Of a DNA stretch of 64,000 nt, positions 46,856 through 58,104 are shown in pieces. Position 1 is the first letter of the stretch; every line of letters begins with the position of its first letter. The DNA comes from Zizania palustris (taxonomy: Eukaryota > Streptophyta > Magnoliopsida > Poales > Poaceae), in the NCBI GenBank assembly GCA_019279435.1, contig JAAALK010002058.1:1-64000 (forward strand), in the 5' to 3' direction. The notes beneath the pieces are model-generated. The model did not search any database. It saw only the letters and a list, made by a program, of their open reading frames with translations, and was not told the origin of the DNA. The translations under genes and the position numbers were made by a program.

Positions 46856-47663
46856 ACCGGGCAGTAAATAAATCCCCTGTTAGGGGTTCGAGGTATTTAA
46901 TGATTGACGGTGAATGATACTCGATATATACGCCTAATTTTCTATGGGGACCCATAGAGGTACGCTGTGGTGGTGATATCGGTACGTATACAGCGCAACC
47001 GAATATTCGCAGATGGGAAATACTAGGTTGATTTCCACGTACTAATTGTAACGGGGAAGTTACATGATATGCAGTTGATCTAATTTGTATTAAATCTGCG
47101 GCGTGTAAGACCGCATGACCCCAACAAGAGGTTGGTAATTTGCAATTATGTAAAAGTGGTCTCGCAATTAATTTTATTCTCTTGATTAGAGATTCAGCAA
47201 GCCCATTTTGGGTATGAACATAAGGTACCGAGTGTTCCAGATTGATACCTAGAGCCATACAATAATCATTAAATGCTCGTGAACTAAATTCAGCGGCATT
47301 GTCCATCCTAATAGTTTTTATCCTATGTTCAGGATGGCTAGCTCTTAATTTGATAATTTGAGCCATTAATTTTGCAAATGCATGGTTCCTTGTAGATAAG
47401 AGACATACATGGGACCATCGTGTGGATGCATCTATAAGCACCATGAAGTACCTAAATGGTCCGGATAATGGTTGTATAGGACCACAAATGTCTCCTTGAA
47501 TGCGTTCAAGGAAACTTATTTGTTCATTTTTAATTTTAAGATATGATGGTCTTAAAATTAATTTTCCCGTGGCACATGCAGTGCATGTAAAATCTGATGA
47601 TCCAGGAAATCTTGCAAGATTAATATTGTGACCTATGGAGTTGCTAATAATTTTTCTCATCAT
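46794..47663 (-). pseudogene. Copia integrase core
   Basis: The frame carries a GAG-pre-integrase tail with CTACATGK, then the integrase core with IQGDICGPIQP, FMVLIDASTRWSHV, IRMDNAAEFSS and QNGLAESLIKRIKLIARPLL, keeping the D, D and E catalytic positions. The upstream His-His part of the zinc-binding region is only partly in frame, and the frame closes before reverse transcriptase. Confidence 0.85.
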
Positions 47664-47846
47664 CCCTATTCCGGGGTGACCAAGGCGATTGTGCCAAGTC
47701 TTGAATTTATCAAGATTTTGAAAAATTATTTTAAACGCAACATGTGATACGGGTTTTATGTATGTGTAGTATAAACCAGATGAAAATGAAGGAAATTTCT
47801 CAATTATCTCTTTGTTTAATCTGTTGGATTTAGTGAGAAATAAGTA

Positions 47847-48137
47847 TTATACATTATTTTCAGTTTGGGTTTCAATATGATAGCCATTTAGACGGATGTC
47901 TTTATAGCTAAGCAATGTACGAGTTGAATCGGGATACAGGAGTGCATCCTCAATTATTAACTTTGTACCCATTGAGAGCGTAATCGTGGCTCGGCCTGAG
48001 CCTACAATTAGTGCATCGCGTCCAGCGATAGTCATGATATTTCCATGTTTCTTATGAAGATTTTGGAAATATTTAAGCTCACGTAGAATTGTGTTAGTAG
48101 AACCACTATCTACTAAACAGATTTCCTCATCTTCCAT
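47847..48137 (-). pseudogene. Copia aspartic protease
   Basis: A short frame with the active-site motif LVDSGSTNTI near its start and LLYPDSTRTLLSYKDIRLNGYHI further on, as in copia proteases. It is separated from gag and integrase by stops. Confidence 0.8.
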
Positions 48138-48321
48138 CTATTGTAAAATCCCGTAAATAATTATAATAAATAAATAATAAAAAAAAGAGATGAAGAGATA
48201 TGATATATATATATGATGTTCATAATAACATGTCAAATACATATTACAATATATGTTTTTATATTTATACAACATTTATAGTTTTTAATTTGGCTATATT
48301 ACATATGAAATATGTATAAAT

Positions 48322-49353
48322 TTATTTGAGATCCCCATATATATCTTCAGTGTGATATTCGACTATCATATTGTCGATATTAGATGGGTCTTGCTCCTTC
48401 TTTTGAACTTCATTTTGTTGGGCGCTTTGAGAAGGTCCCGCAGGTAAGTCGTTGACTTGTTGTTCATTGAAGTGCGTCTCAAACTTATTTCGACGAACTT
48501 GCTTATCCTTACCAAACTTTAGATAAAGTTCAGCCAAATGCTTTGGGATCCTACATTTGTTAGTACGATGATTCGTACAACCACACCTTTGACAAATTTC
48601 AGATTTGTCTTTAGGATTGTCCTTAAATGGACTTTTCCCTTTATTTGTCTTATACCCATGCCTGTTATTTTGAAACTTTGACTTTCCCTTAAAGTTTTTA
48701 TTCCGTTTGTTGCCATGAAATTTAGTACGCTGAGAGTTAAAATGTACTTCAGGAAGAGGAGCTACGCCTGTTGGGCGATTTTGATGATTTTTCATCAAAA
48801 GTTCATCATGCTTCTCCGCCTGAAGTAATGTGTATATTAACTCAGAATACTTTGTATATTTCTGTTGGCGATATTGCTGTTGCAATACCCGGAATGTTGG
48901 ATGGAAAGTACATAAAGTTTTTTCGATCATTGCTTCTTCTGAAACAGGTTGATCACAAAATTTCAATTTAGAGCAGATTTTATGTACGGCGGAATTATAA
49001 TCTGCTACTGATTTGAAATATTGAAAACGAATTAGTGACCATTCGCGTTGGGCTTCGGGTAATATGACATTTTTCTGCTGCTCATATCGATCTTTAAGAG
49101 ATTTCCATAGAGCAAGGGGGTCTTCTTCCATCACATATTCAGATTTTAAATCTGAGTGTAGATGATGACGCAGAAAATGGAGTGTGGCATATTTGTTGTA
49201 GTCCGGGATCTCATGTGCATTTGGTACTGGATCCATAATGGTATTAATGCATCGACGGGCTGTTAAATTTATTTTAACATCTTGTGCCCATGTCAAATAA
49301 TTACTACCATCTAAAGCAAGTTCAGGGAATTCTTTCTTTGAAATATCAGTCAT
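48322..49353 (-). CDS. Copia gag polyprotein, open frame
   Basis: 343 residues from ATG at 49353. The N-terminal gag domain has LALDGSNYLTWAQDVKINL and ALWKSLKDRYEQQK. A basic linker precedes the CCHC zinc knuckle CQRCGCTNHRTNKC near residue 255. The tail is acidic. The length is usual for copia gag. It is the only uninterrupted frame of this element, but with pol broken it cannot support transposition alone. Confidence 0.88.
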   Translation of the reverse strand: MTDISKKEFPELALDGSNYLTWAQDVKINLTARRCINTIMDPVPNAHEIPDYNKYATLHFLRHHLHSDLKSEYVMEEDPLALWKSLKDRYEQQKNVILPEAQREWSLIRFQYFKSVADYNSAVHKICSKLKFCDQPVSEEAMIEKTLCTFHPTFRVLQQQYRQQKYTKYSELIYTLLQAEKHDELLMKNHQNRPTGVAPLPEVHFNSQRTKFHGNKRNKNFKGKSKFQNNRHGYKTNKGKSPFKDNPKDKSEICQRCGCTNHRTNKCRIPKHLAELYLKFGKDKQVRRNKFETHFNEQQVNDLPAGPSQSAQQNEVQKKEQDPSNIDNMIVEYHTEDIYGDLK

Positions 49354-50264
49354 GTCCTACATGTAGGGACATATTTTAATTTACTAAGAGAGTAAATAAA
49401 TATAAATGTTGTAAAAAAATGCTAATTATGCATAACATATAGTGTAGATGACTTTTAATGTATAGGTAATGATTTACCATTAATATGTTGTGTAATATTC
49501 CTGATGGATTAAACAACATATATAGTTTATTTTATAGGAACATGTTGGTATTTTAATGTTGAAGGTAATTACCATATGGTGTAGGCCTATCAATATTTGA
49601 GCAAATGATTTTGCTGCTTGTGATACAAATAACGTCTAATCTAGGTAAATGATTTAGTCGTTCTTGTCGTATATAAATCAACAGTTGTTTAAGTGATAGT
49701 CATCAAATTTTATGTAGCATTTTTGAAGCTGATGCTTAAAAGACATGTATATAAGGACAACATGCATATATATATAACGATGATATCGTATTTCTGCCTT
49801 ATTACAAAAGGGGTTACAAACATATGTAATAACACAAACATGGCAGAAAATATAAACAACATTTTAAAGTCTATTCATGGATAGGCGGTCCTGATGGACC
49901 ACTTGTTAGGAACGCCATGTAGTCCTCCATAGGAGCGTAGTTGAACACTCCATCTTCCTCTGTCTTTGTAGTGGGTTAAAGTCCTGGTATTGGTATATAA
50001 GACAGCGAAATAGGCTGTGGGGACTCCGTTGGAGTTGGGAGTAACATGGTGTTCCAATCGTGTGCAATGCAACCGCGTCTAGCAGCCATGGTAGATGGCG
50101 TTCCCTGGAGTTGTACGGCCGGCATCGCAGCGTGGGGTGCATGCGGCTTGCTAAGTCTACATGGCGGCGTGATACAGCTCCTGCGCGGCTGTTCTAGGGC
50201 ATGGTGTTGTGGGGCGCCGGAGCTGCGCGTTGGCACCGGAGCGACGAGGCGCGGCAGCGGAGGG
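49354..50264. other. Region right of copia gag, no LTR recognised
   Basis: 49354-49880 is A/T-rich and may be copia leader. 49880-50264 is GC-rich with overlapping short frames on both strands, none resembling a known protein. No copy of the 292-bp LTR was found here. Confidence 0.4.
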
Positions 50265-51603
50265 TCGAGCACATTTGTTTGGCTGCAGCTTAAAAAAACA
50301 CATCTATTACTGCTCTTAAAATACAAAGAACCAGTTTAACAGAGCATAGAACCAACGAGAACAAGATGAGTACATCAGTAACCAGCTCGATTACCATGGT
50401 AATAAATTTGGTTATTACCGTGTTTGTCTAGTTAGTTTAATGGTGACCAAATCTTGTTACTAGTCCACGGTTATCTCAAAAATTACGGTTACCCAGAGTT
50501 AACGAGGTACAATTTCGTAGAATCGAACAATCGCCCAAAATTGAGGATTCTATATGTTATTGATCTGATAAATCCTCAATTTTTATCAAAAAAATAATAT
50601 TTGATCAAATTTTCATTGTGAAGATACAACTAGTAATGATTTTCGGTTCTAGATAATTTGAGCACGCTAACTCTAAACCATGACAAAATGGAACACCCAA
50701 ATTTTGATTAAATACCTCTGTAAATTGTACTAAACGTAATCAATAAAGATATCCTTTCGCAGTACTCTGTTCTCTTTTCTTAACAGTAAACATATGCATC
50801 TGCTCGAGCATATTTGTTTGGCTGCAGCTTAAAAAAACACATCTATTACTGCTCTTAAAATACAAAGAACCAGTTTAACAGAGCATAGAACCAACGAGAA
50901 CAAGATGAGTACATCAGTAACCAGCTCGATTACCATGGTAATAAATTTGGTTATTACCGTGTTTGTCTAGTTAGTTTAATGGTGACCAAATCTTGTTACT
51001 AGTCCACGGTTATCTCAAAAATTACGGTTACCCAGAGTTAACGAGGTACGATTTCGTAGAATCGAACAATCGCCCAAAATTGAGGATTCTATATGTTATT
51101 GATCTGATAAATCCTCAATTTTTATCAAAAAAATAATATTTGATCAAATTTTCATCGTGAAGATACAACTAGTAATGATTTTCGGTTCTAGATAATTTGA
51201 GCACGCTAACTCTAAACCATGACAAAATGGAACACCCAAATTTTGATTAAATACCTCTGTAAATTGTACTAAACGTAATCAATAAAGATATCCTTTCGCA
51301 GTACTCTGTTCTCTTTTCTTAACAGTAAACATATGCATCTGCTCGAGCATATTTGTTTGGCTGCAGCTTAAAAAAACACATCTATTACTGCTCTTAAAAT
51401 ACAAAGAACCAGTTTAACAGAGCATAGAACCAACGAGAACAAGATGAGTACATCAGTAACCAGCTCGATTACCATGGTAATAAATTTGGTTATTACCGTG
51501 TTTGTCTAGTTAGTTTAATGGTGACCAAATCTTGTTACTAGTCAGCTAGTCCACGGTTAACTCAAAAATTACGGTTACCTAGAGTTAACGAGGTACGATT
51601 TCG
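50265..51603. repeat. 539-bp tandem repeat, about 2.5 copies
   Basis: The landmark GGCTGCAGCTTAAAAAAACA begins at 50281, 50820 and 51359, exactly 539 bases apart. Copies 1 and 2 differ at only a few positions (for example TTCATTGTGAAG versus TTCATCGTGAAG). Copy 3 stops after GAGGTACGATTTCGT at about 51603 and has a small AGCTAGTC insertion. Non-coding. Confidence 0.95.
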
Positions 51604-53484
51604 TTCACAGAGAGCCGATCAGGAGTAGTGTCATAATTTTTTCCCACTAAAACAGTGTTTCGAGCCCGTACGACTGCACATGTTTCATACTGTTTTTTTT
51701 AATGTTGTGACGCGTCTATAGTTAGCAAAATTAACCATCCAAATTTTGATTAAATTCTACAAAATTTTCAGACAGTTATCCATCTGGGTGGGCATTCCGT
51801 TTACTCAGTTTGATTTATTTACTTTATAAAAAGTTCATTTTTCAGAAAACAACAACTGAATAACACATAAAAAATGTAAAAATCAGATAAAAAACCCGAA
51901 AAATTTAGTTCGTTTTTTTTTGTTTTTAGTTTTTCCTACTGGCAACACGTAGCAGACTAGCGGAGTGGAGGGGCTGACAGGTGGCCGGCGACGCTGCCAC
52001 GTTGTAGTTAGGCGGGTGCGCACGGGACGGTGTGTGCTGCGCGATGGATAGGGGAGGTGCGGTAGGCACGATGTCCACACGGCGGTCGACGGGAGCGGGT
52101 GATGGGCGACGACAGCGTCTCGTCTTGGCGGTAGATGGGAGTGCAGGCTGAAATGAGATTCTCTGCAGTGGCAGTCACCCCCTCCACACCGTCGGATTTC
52201 GATTCAACGGGTGCCGGAGGAGGCTTCGGAGGTGGGCTCCATACATAGGTGAGGCCCACCTTTGCAGCGTCGGGAACCTCCACACCGTAGGATCCGCACC
52301 GAATGACGTGGATCACGACGGTAGAAGACAGTCAAAGCCCCCAAAGTCAGAGAAGCTAGTTTCGTGCAGGCTACCTCCAAGCTAAGGTTTGCTAATTGCT
52401 GAGTATTGGCGGTATTGGCTTGGGTGAGTAGCTCTATAGGTTAGGCCTCACGACCTAGACTCCTGTGCTATGATGGGATACGACAAATTTCACACTTCGA
52501 CTATTGGTTCGGCAGTGATGGCCTAGTGCTTGCTACTGGCTTCGGTACTGCCATTCTTTTGTTTTTTGAATGCAAAAAACGTACCGAACACTGAAAACCA
52601 AACTTCACCAAAATAAAAACCAATTCTTTTAGAAAACCCGAAATCAACTATTTTTAGTTTGGTTCGGTTTGATTTTCGGTGATTTTATGCCCACACATGG
52701 TTATCGAAAAAAATAGGTACATGACTATCCATGTTACTAGATTCCCTTTAGACCAGTGGTCGTTGGGCATTGGAATGTTCTATAGCATTCAACATCACCT
52801 TCTGCACGACAAAATTCCATATGTATTATTTGAAAGTTGCGTGAACATATTAAATTTGTAAAAAATGTTTCAAATTTAGCATATTTTTTTGTAATTCATC
52901 ATGATTAACCAGCATATCAATTTATTTTTACTATATTTCTATATTTTTGGATGATTTTACATAACAAATTTTACGGTCCAACTAAATAATTATGAATCGA
53001 AGCAATCGCACAAAATTAAGGATTCTATATGTTATATGTTATTGATCCGATAAATCCTCAATTTTTATCAAAAAAATAATATTTGATCAAATTTGAATCG
53101 TGATCAAATTTGGTACTCTAACCATAACAAAATGGAACACCCAAATTTTGATTAAATACTTAAAAAATTAATCAATTATTGCAGACAGTCCCTTGAAAAT
53201 ATTTACATGCCTCTCGACGTTACAAAACATATAACGTCAGATTGGGATCTTATATTACTAATTTCTCTGCAAAATATTCAGATTTATTATATAACAAATT
53301 ATATTGATTAGTTTATAATGAAAAATACTTTAATATGGTTATATTTTAAATAAATAAATAATGATAAAGTAATTAAAAATGAATATACAACAGAACCACG
53401 GAGAAAAAGGGAAAGAAGAGTCAGAGTCCAAACAGAACCACGGAAATCTCGTATAGGATTAGAATCCAAAATGGAACCACCTGC
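51604..53484. other. Kinase upstream flank with diverged repeat copies
   Basis: 52008-52330 is GC-rich with a minus frame containing LTYVWSPPPKPPPAPVES, not recognised. 52985-53165 is a diverged copy of part of the 539-bp unit (ATTGATC(C/T)GATAAATCCTCAA and ATGGAACACCCAAATTTTG). 52870-52980 and 53210-53395 recur downstream of the kinase at 55640-55790 and 55385-55560. Confidence 0.65.
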
Positions 53485-53492
53485 TTATATAT
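53485..53492 (+). promoter_or_regulatory. Probable TATA box of kinase gene
   Basis: TATATATT, about 93 bases upstream of the ATG at 53578, in the spacing expected for a short 5' UTR. Confidence 0.45.
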
Positions 53493-53577
53493 TTGGAGGG
53501 GATCTCGTCCTGCATTCACATCGCCGCCTGCTTCGTTCGTGTCCTCTTGTTCGATCGGTGCGCGCGTCGGCGGCGAC

Positions 53578-54773
53578 ATGATGGCGTCAGGAACCGGCGC
53601 GCAGTCGACGGCGACGGCGGAGCCATCGGACTGGAAAGTGGCAGCGTTGGACAGATTCCTGCAGCTCAGCGACATCAAGGAGGAGGAGGAAGACGAGTAC
53701 ATCTGCGCCGATAAGTTTGATCTCACTAGCATGGATATTAAATTGGAGGAGCACCTGGCAGCCAAGGCGTTGGGCAAGCGTGACGGCGAACCAGAGGGTC
53801 CGAAGGCGGCATGGGAGATCGACCTCTCGAGTCTATACATCCAGCGTGCCGTCGCGCACGGCGTGCACGGGACGCTGTTCCGCGCCAAGTACTACGACCA
53901 GGACGTCGCCGTGAAGCAGCTCAACTGGGGAGAGGATGGCTACTCGACGCCGGAGGAGATCGCCCACCTAAGAAAGTCGCTGGAGGAGGTTGCCGCTGTA
54001 TGGCAGAATCTCGACCATCCGAACATCACCAAGTTCATCGGCGTGTCCATGGGGACAAGCAATCTCATGATCCCTCCATCTGACGACGACGCACGCAACA
54101 ACGGCGATGTGCCACCGCCTGATAGGGCATGTTGTGTCGTGGTCGAGTTCCTCACCGGGGGAACCCTGAAGGGCCACTTGATCAAGCACATGGACAGCAA
54201 GCTACCCTACAAGGAGGTCGTCCGCTTTGCGTTGGCCATGGCAAGAGGGCTGAGTCGCCTCCACTCGAGGAATATCGTGCACCGTGATGTTAAAACTGAG
54301 AATATGCTCCTCGATGGAGAGCTCAACCTCAAGATCGCAGACTTTGGTGTTGCGCGCCTCGAGCAACAGGATCCGAGGGAGATGACTGGGACTACGGGGA
54401 CGCTAGGCTACATGGCCCCCGAGGTGCTCAATGGCAAGCCATACAACCGCAGCTGCGACGTTTATAGTTTTGGCATTTGTCTTTGGGAGATGTATTGTTG
54501 CGACATGCCATATGCAGACCTCGCCTTCACCGACGCATCAGTCGGCGATCGTCCACCAAGACCTACGGCCGAAGATCCCGGGTTGCTGTCCATCCGCCAT
54601 GGCACGCATCATGCGGAGGTGTTGGCATGCCGACCCGACAAAGCGGCCAGACATGGCGGAGGTGGTGAGGCTAGTTGGAGGCTCTCGATACTAGCAAGGG
54701 TGGCGGCATGCTCCCGGATGACACGAAGATGCCCGGTTGCTTCTGCCTTTTTAGGCGTCGCCATGGCCCATAG
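53578..54773 (+). pseudogene. Raf-like protein kinase (ATMRK1/STY13-like), C-terminal frameshifts
   Basis: The first ATG is at 53578, with another directly after it. There are no introns. Residues about 80-320 form a Raf-like MAPKKK-type kinase domain: DVAVKQLNWGEDG with Lys113; HRDVKTENMLL with catalytic Asp237; DFG at 255-257; TLGYMAPEVL; CDVYSFGICLWEMYCCDMPY. The glycine loop is unusual (HGVHGTLFRAK). After PYADLAFTD near 54535 one extra base shifts the frame; the conserved RIMRRCWHADPTKRPDM continues in the next frame. A second extra base near 54675 shifts it again, and the family's C-terminal tail, ending at TAG 54771-54773, follows. As read, subdomains X-XI are lost, so activity is doubtful. 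Family members are cytosolic Ser/Thr/Tyr kinases. It could be a retrocopy, or the shifts could be sequence errors. Confidence 0.8.
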
Positions 54774-56285
54774 ATTAGCTGTTTAGATATCTTTCAATTT
54801 ACACCATGCACGAACTAGAGTTGTTTTGTTTAATTAGCAAATGACCCAAATATGTTTATTTCCGTTCTGTTAATCTTGACAATTTATGAATAATGTGATC
54901 ATCATGATCACTGTAAGGGGACTAGAGTGTCAAATAATTGAAGCTATTGTTTTGATAGTAAATCATTAGATATTAGGATGATAGTGTTTGTCTGATTTTA
55001 ACTGTAGCCGCTGAATTTAGCGGTGATTCTTGTTTTGTTTAATTAGCAAATGACCCAAATATGTTTATTTCTGTTCTGTTAATCTTGGCAATTTATGAAT
55101 AATGTGATCATGATCACTATAAGGATGATAGTGTTTGTCTGATTTTAACTGTAGCCGCTTAGCGGTGATTCTTGTTTGTTCAATTTCCTTTGGGATGGAA
55201 CGAAACAAGTACAAAAGGAAGTAATCTAAATTTGAGTACGTGCATCTTTTAAATATTTAGATTTGCATGCAAATGTAAAAAAACACATTTGTTAAGCTGC
55301 AACTTAAAAAAATATATTACTGCATTTAAAATACAAAGAACCTATCTAACAGAGGATAGAACCTACTTTACTAGCAACTGTGTCATTTTACAAAACATAT
55401 AACGTCAGGTTGGAATCTTATATTACTAATTTCTGCAAAATATTCAGATTTATTATATAACAAATTATATTGATTAATTTATCATGAAAAATACTTTAAT
55501 ATGGTTATATTTTAAATAAATAAATAATGAGAAAGTAATTAAAAAAAGGAATATACAACAATGAAAGCCCACCCGAAGAAAAGGGAAAGTAATTAAAACA
55601 AATCCTCTTGACAGAACTTGGGCAAACATATTGACTTCGTAAAAATGTTCCGAATTTAACAGTTTTTTTTTGTAATTTTGTAATTCATCACGATTAACTA
55701 GTATATCAATTTATTTTTACTATTTTTCTATATTTTTTTGATGATTTTACATTACAAATTTTATGGTACAACTAAATAATTATGAACCATCTATTTCATT
55801 TTAATAGGTCACTCATAATTATTACATTTATTTATGTATTTTTATAAATTAATTTTACAATGCTTATTAATTTTTTATTAAAGTTAATGTATATTTTATT
55901 AAATTTATTTAAAATTAAATAAATTAACTAAAAATGACTTTTAATATAAAGGGAAAGTTGGATCCATGCCATTATAATTTGTGACTTTGAAGAAATGTCA
56001 TTATAATTCACGTATTTAGATTCATACCATTATAATTTCAAAGAACTCCAAACTACACCATTACAAATTTAGAAAATTCTGAAATACGTCTTTACAATTT
56101 TAGAGAATTCTAAAATATGCCATTACATTTTCAGAGAGCTATAATTCTGAAATAATATAAATCTAAATATACGAATTGTAATGAAATTTCTTCAAAATTA
56201 CAAAATTGTAATGGAATAAATTGAATTATTTGTAATATAAATTTAGGGAGTAGAATTTACTCGAGAATCCAAAACAGAAGTACAA
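54774..56285. repeat. Kinase 3' flank, mosaic of duplicated segments
   Basis: 54837-55035 is repeated in tandem at 55047-55185, with an internal deletion in the second copy. 55187-55290 matches the ERF 3' flank at 38838-38960. 55285-55370 matches part of the 539-bp unit. 55385-55560 and 55640-55790 match the upstream flank of the kinase. 55930-56260 has recurrent CCATTA(C/T)AATTT words of unknown origin. No gene is seen. Confidence 0.75.
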
Positions 56286-57194
56286 AGGGTTAATAGCTTC
56301 TGTGCCACCGTTATTTCCTGAAACGCCAAAAATGCCATTACTATTTGTCTATTAGCCTACATGTCATTACAATTCTCCGATCGATACCCATATGCCATTA
56401 GGCCCACCTGCAGGGTGTTTAATTTTTTGTTTTGTCTAAACTGCTCTTCTTCTTCCCGCGGTTGTGCATCCGGTAGCAGCCCCGACGACGCAGCAGTTGA
56501 GCGGTTTTGTCTAAACTCGTCGTAGTTGAGCGTCTCGAACCCGCCGTCAAGGCTCGGGAGCCACAGCGGGTCATCCATCTGGGCCACCTTCACGAGCTCG
56601 TCCATGGCGGCGAGGGCGAGCTCGAGGAGCATGGCGCGGTCGATGGCGCCGCCGTCGAGTCCAACACCGTGCATGGCGCCGTCGAGGCTGCCAATGCCCG
56701 CGGGGAGGCACATGCCCGCAGAGCCCACGGAGCCTGGCAGACCGGTGGAGCCCATCAGGTCGGGGATGGACTGCAGCGCCGTGGCCCCGAGAGAGCCGAG
56801 CACGAAGCCGTTGGAACCGACGCCGAGCTCGAGGCCGGAGCACGCCTGCAGCGACGGCGGGCTCGTGGAGGAAATGCTCGAGATGGGCCGGCCGAGGAAC
56901 TTGCCGGCGAGGGCGCAGACGCGGTCGAGCTCGTCCTTGAGGCGCGCGTTCTCGATGCGTAGGTGCTGCTCCTCCAGCGACACCTCGCCGAGCACGGCGC
57001 CGCCGACCGGATGCACAACCGCGGGAAGAAGAAGGGCAGTTTAGACAAAACAAAAAATTAAACACCCTGCAGGTGGGCCTAATGGCATATGGGTATTGAT
57101 CGGAGAATTGTAATGTCATGTAGGCTAATAGACGAATAGTAATGACATTTTTGACGTTTCAGGAAATAACGGTGGCACAGAAGCTATTAACCCT
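56286..57194. mobile_element. Pack-MULE, 909 bp, carrying HD-ZIP IV gene fragment
   Basis: The ends AGGGTTAATAGCTTCTGTGC and GCACAGAAGCTATTAACCCT are inverted, and the inverted similarity runs about 190 bp. AAGTACAA flanks both ends exactly (56278-56285 and 57195-57202). The interior (about 56517-57003) is coding sequence of a host homeodomain-leucine zipper gene. Long inverted ends with an 8-bp duplication around a captured gene piece fit a Pack-MULE. No transposase is encoded. Confidence 0.9.
56517..57003 (-). pseudogene. Captured HD-ZIP class IV fragment (leucine-zipper linker to START start)
   Basis: The minus frame, open from 57016 to 56357, reads [20 protein letters not shown] (end of the leucine zipper), [33 protein letters not shown], then [20 protein letters not shown] and [19 protein letters not shown] (first part of the START domain). 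These match the ROC/OCL/GL2 family of epidermal regulators. The homeodomain and most of START are absent. Sequence turns into the inverted ends on both sides. The frame stays open, so a short chimeric peptide is possible but unproven. Confidence 0.85.
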
Positions 57195-57263
57195 AAGTAC
57201 AAAATAACAAAACCCTCCTCGTCCCCTACCCAACCGGCGATCGGCCATCCTTCGCCTCCTCCA

Positions 57264-58104
57264 ATGGATCTCTCCGCCGTCCACGCCGCCCTCTCCTCCA
57301 AGTACTACTCCGTACTTGCCTCCCTCTGCGACGACCTCCTCCTCCAGGTACCAACCCGTCCGTGAGTCCGTCCCTATGTCCTTACGGGTTAGCGACGAGG
57401 CCGCCGCCCCCTCACACGATTCCTTCCCGGTGCGAATTCGCAGGCCGCGTCCCGGGGCGCTGCCACCGACGACTGGCCCTACGCCGTTCACCTCCTCGCC
57501 CACCTCTTCCTCAACGACCTGTACGCCGCTCGCTAACTCAGGCTAGGGCTTTTGTCGTAATGGCGTGTGGCCTGGGTGTGATGAGCAGGAACAGCGCGAG
57601 GTTTCTCTGGAAGTCGACGCCGCAGGAGGCGAAGGACGCACGGCCGGAGCTCGCCGCCGTCTGGAGGATCGGGCAGTGCCTCTGGATCCGCGACTACGCC
57701 GGTGTGTATACGACTGCACAGGGGTTCGAGTGGGGCCCTGAAATGGCTGACTTCGTGACTGCCTTCCTAGGTATCGCTCCTGTTTTTCTGTTTATGATGT
57801 ATCCATGACGAATGTTGTATCCATATAAATATGTCATCAAGGCTAATGACATGATGATTGTTTCCCTTTTGCTTGTTTAATCAACTGGCCTTGCAGACAG
57901 TTTTAGTATTAGGAAATTGTATGAAGCTTGTCTTTTATCTGTTTTGATTATTTAATTGGTTAATGTGAATATTCAGTATTGTTCTTGATGATGCAGAAAT
58001 CTACAGGAAGAGGATATTCCAATTGTTGACCTCTGCATATTCGACAATCAATGTTGCAGACGTGGTTCACTTCATGGGGATGAATGAGGAGAATGCTACT
58101 AACT
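57264..58104 (+). CDS. CSN8: COP9 signalosome subunit 8, exons 1-4 (partial)
   Basis: The exons are 57264-57347, 57444-57520, 57589-57770 and 57997-58104, all with GT-AG introns and consistent phases, giving 150 residues. Matches to plant CSN8: MDLSAVHAALSSKYY at the start, DDWPYAVHLLAHLFLND, NSARFLWKSTPQEAK, DYAGVYTTAQGFEWGPEM, and RIFQLLTSAYSTINVADVV in the PCI region. The family is about 197 residues, so roughly the last 45 are missing; no matching exon is seen to 64000. The intron after exon 4 contains the 3.8 kb element at 58522, so the last exons either lie beyond the window or are lost. CSN8 belongs to the COP9 complex that removes NEDD8 from cullins in light and developmental signalling. 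A Pack-MULE ends 69 bases before the ATG, so promoter elements must lie in or beyond it. Confidence 0.85.

Larger units (their letters stand above)
44169..49353 (-). mobile_element. Ty1/copia retrotransposon, minus strand, degenerate, 5' LTR not found
   Basis: From right to left it carries gag, protease, integrase, reverse transcriptase and RNase H, the copia order. A purine tract (TAAGGGGGAG on the minus strand) precedes the 3' LTR at 44169-44460. Gag is open, but pol is broken by frameshifts and stops. No second LTR and no tRNA-type primer-binding site is visible to the right of gag, so the 5' end seems lost or too diverged to see by eye. Confidence 0.85.

Noticed and set aside
49906..50339. 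Several GC-rich frames right of the copia element, considered as its 5' LTR or a gene
   Set aside because: No match to the 292-bp LTR, no primer-binding site and no recognisable protein.
53539..53577. Upstream extension of the kinase frame
   Set aside because: It begins at GTG; a proper ATG occurs at 53578.
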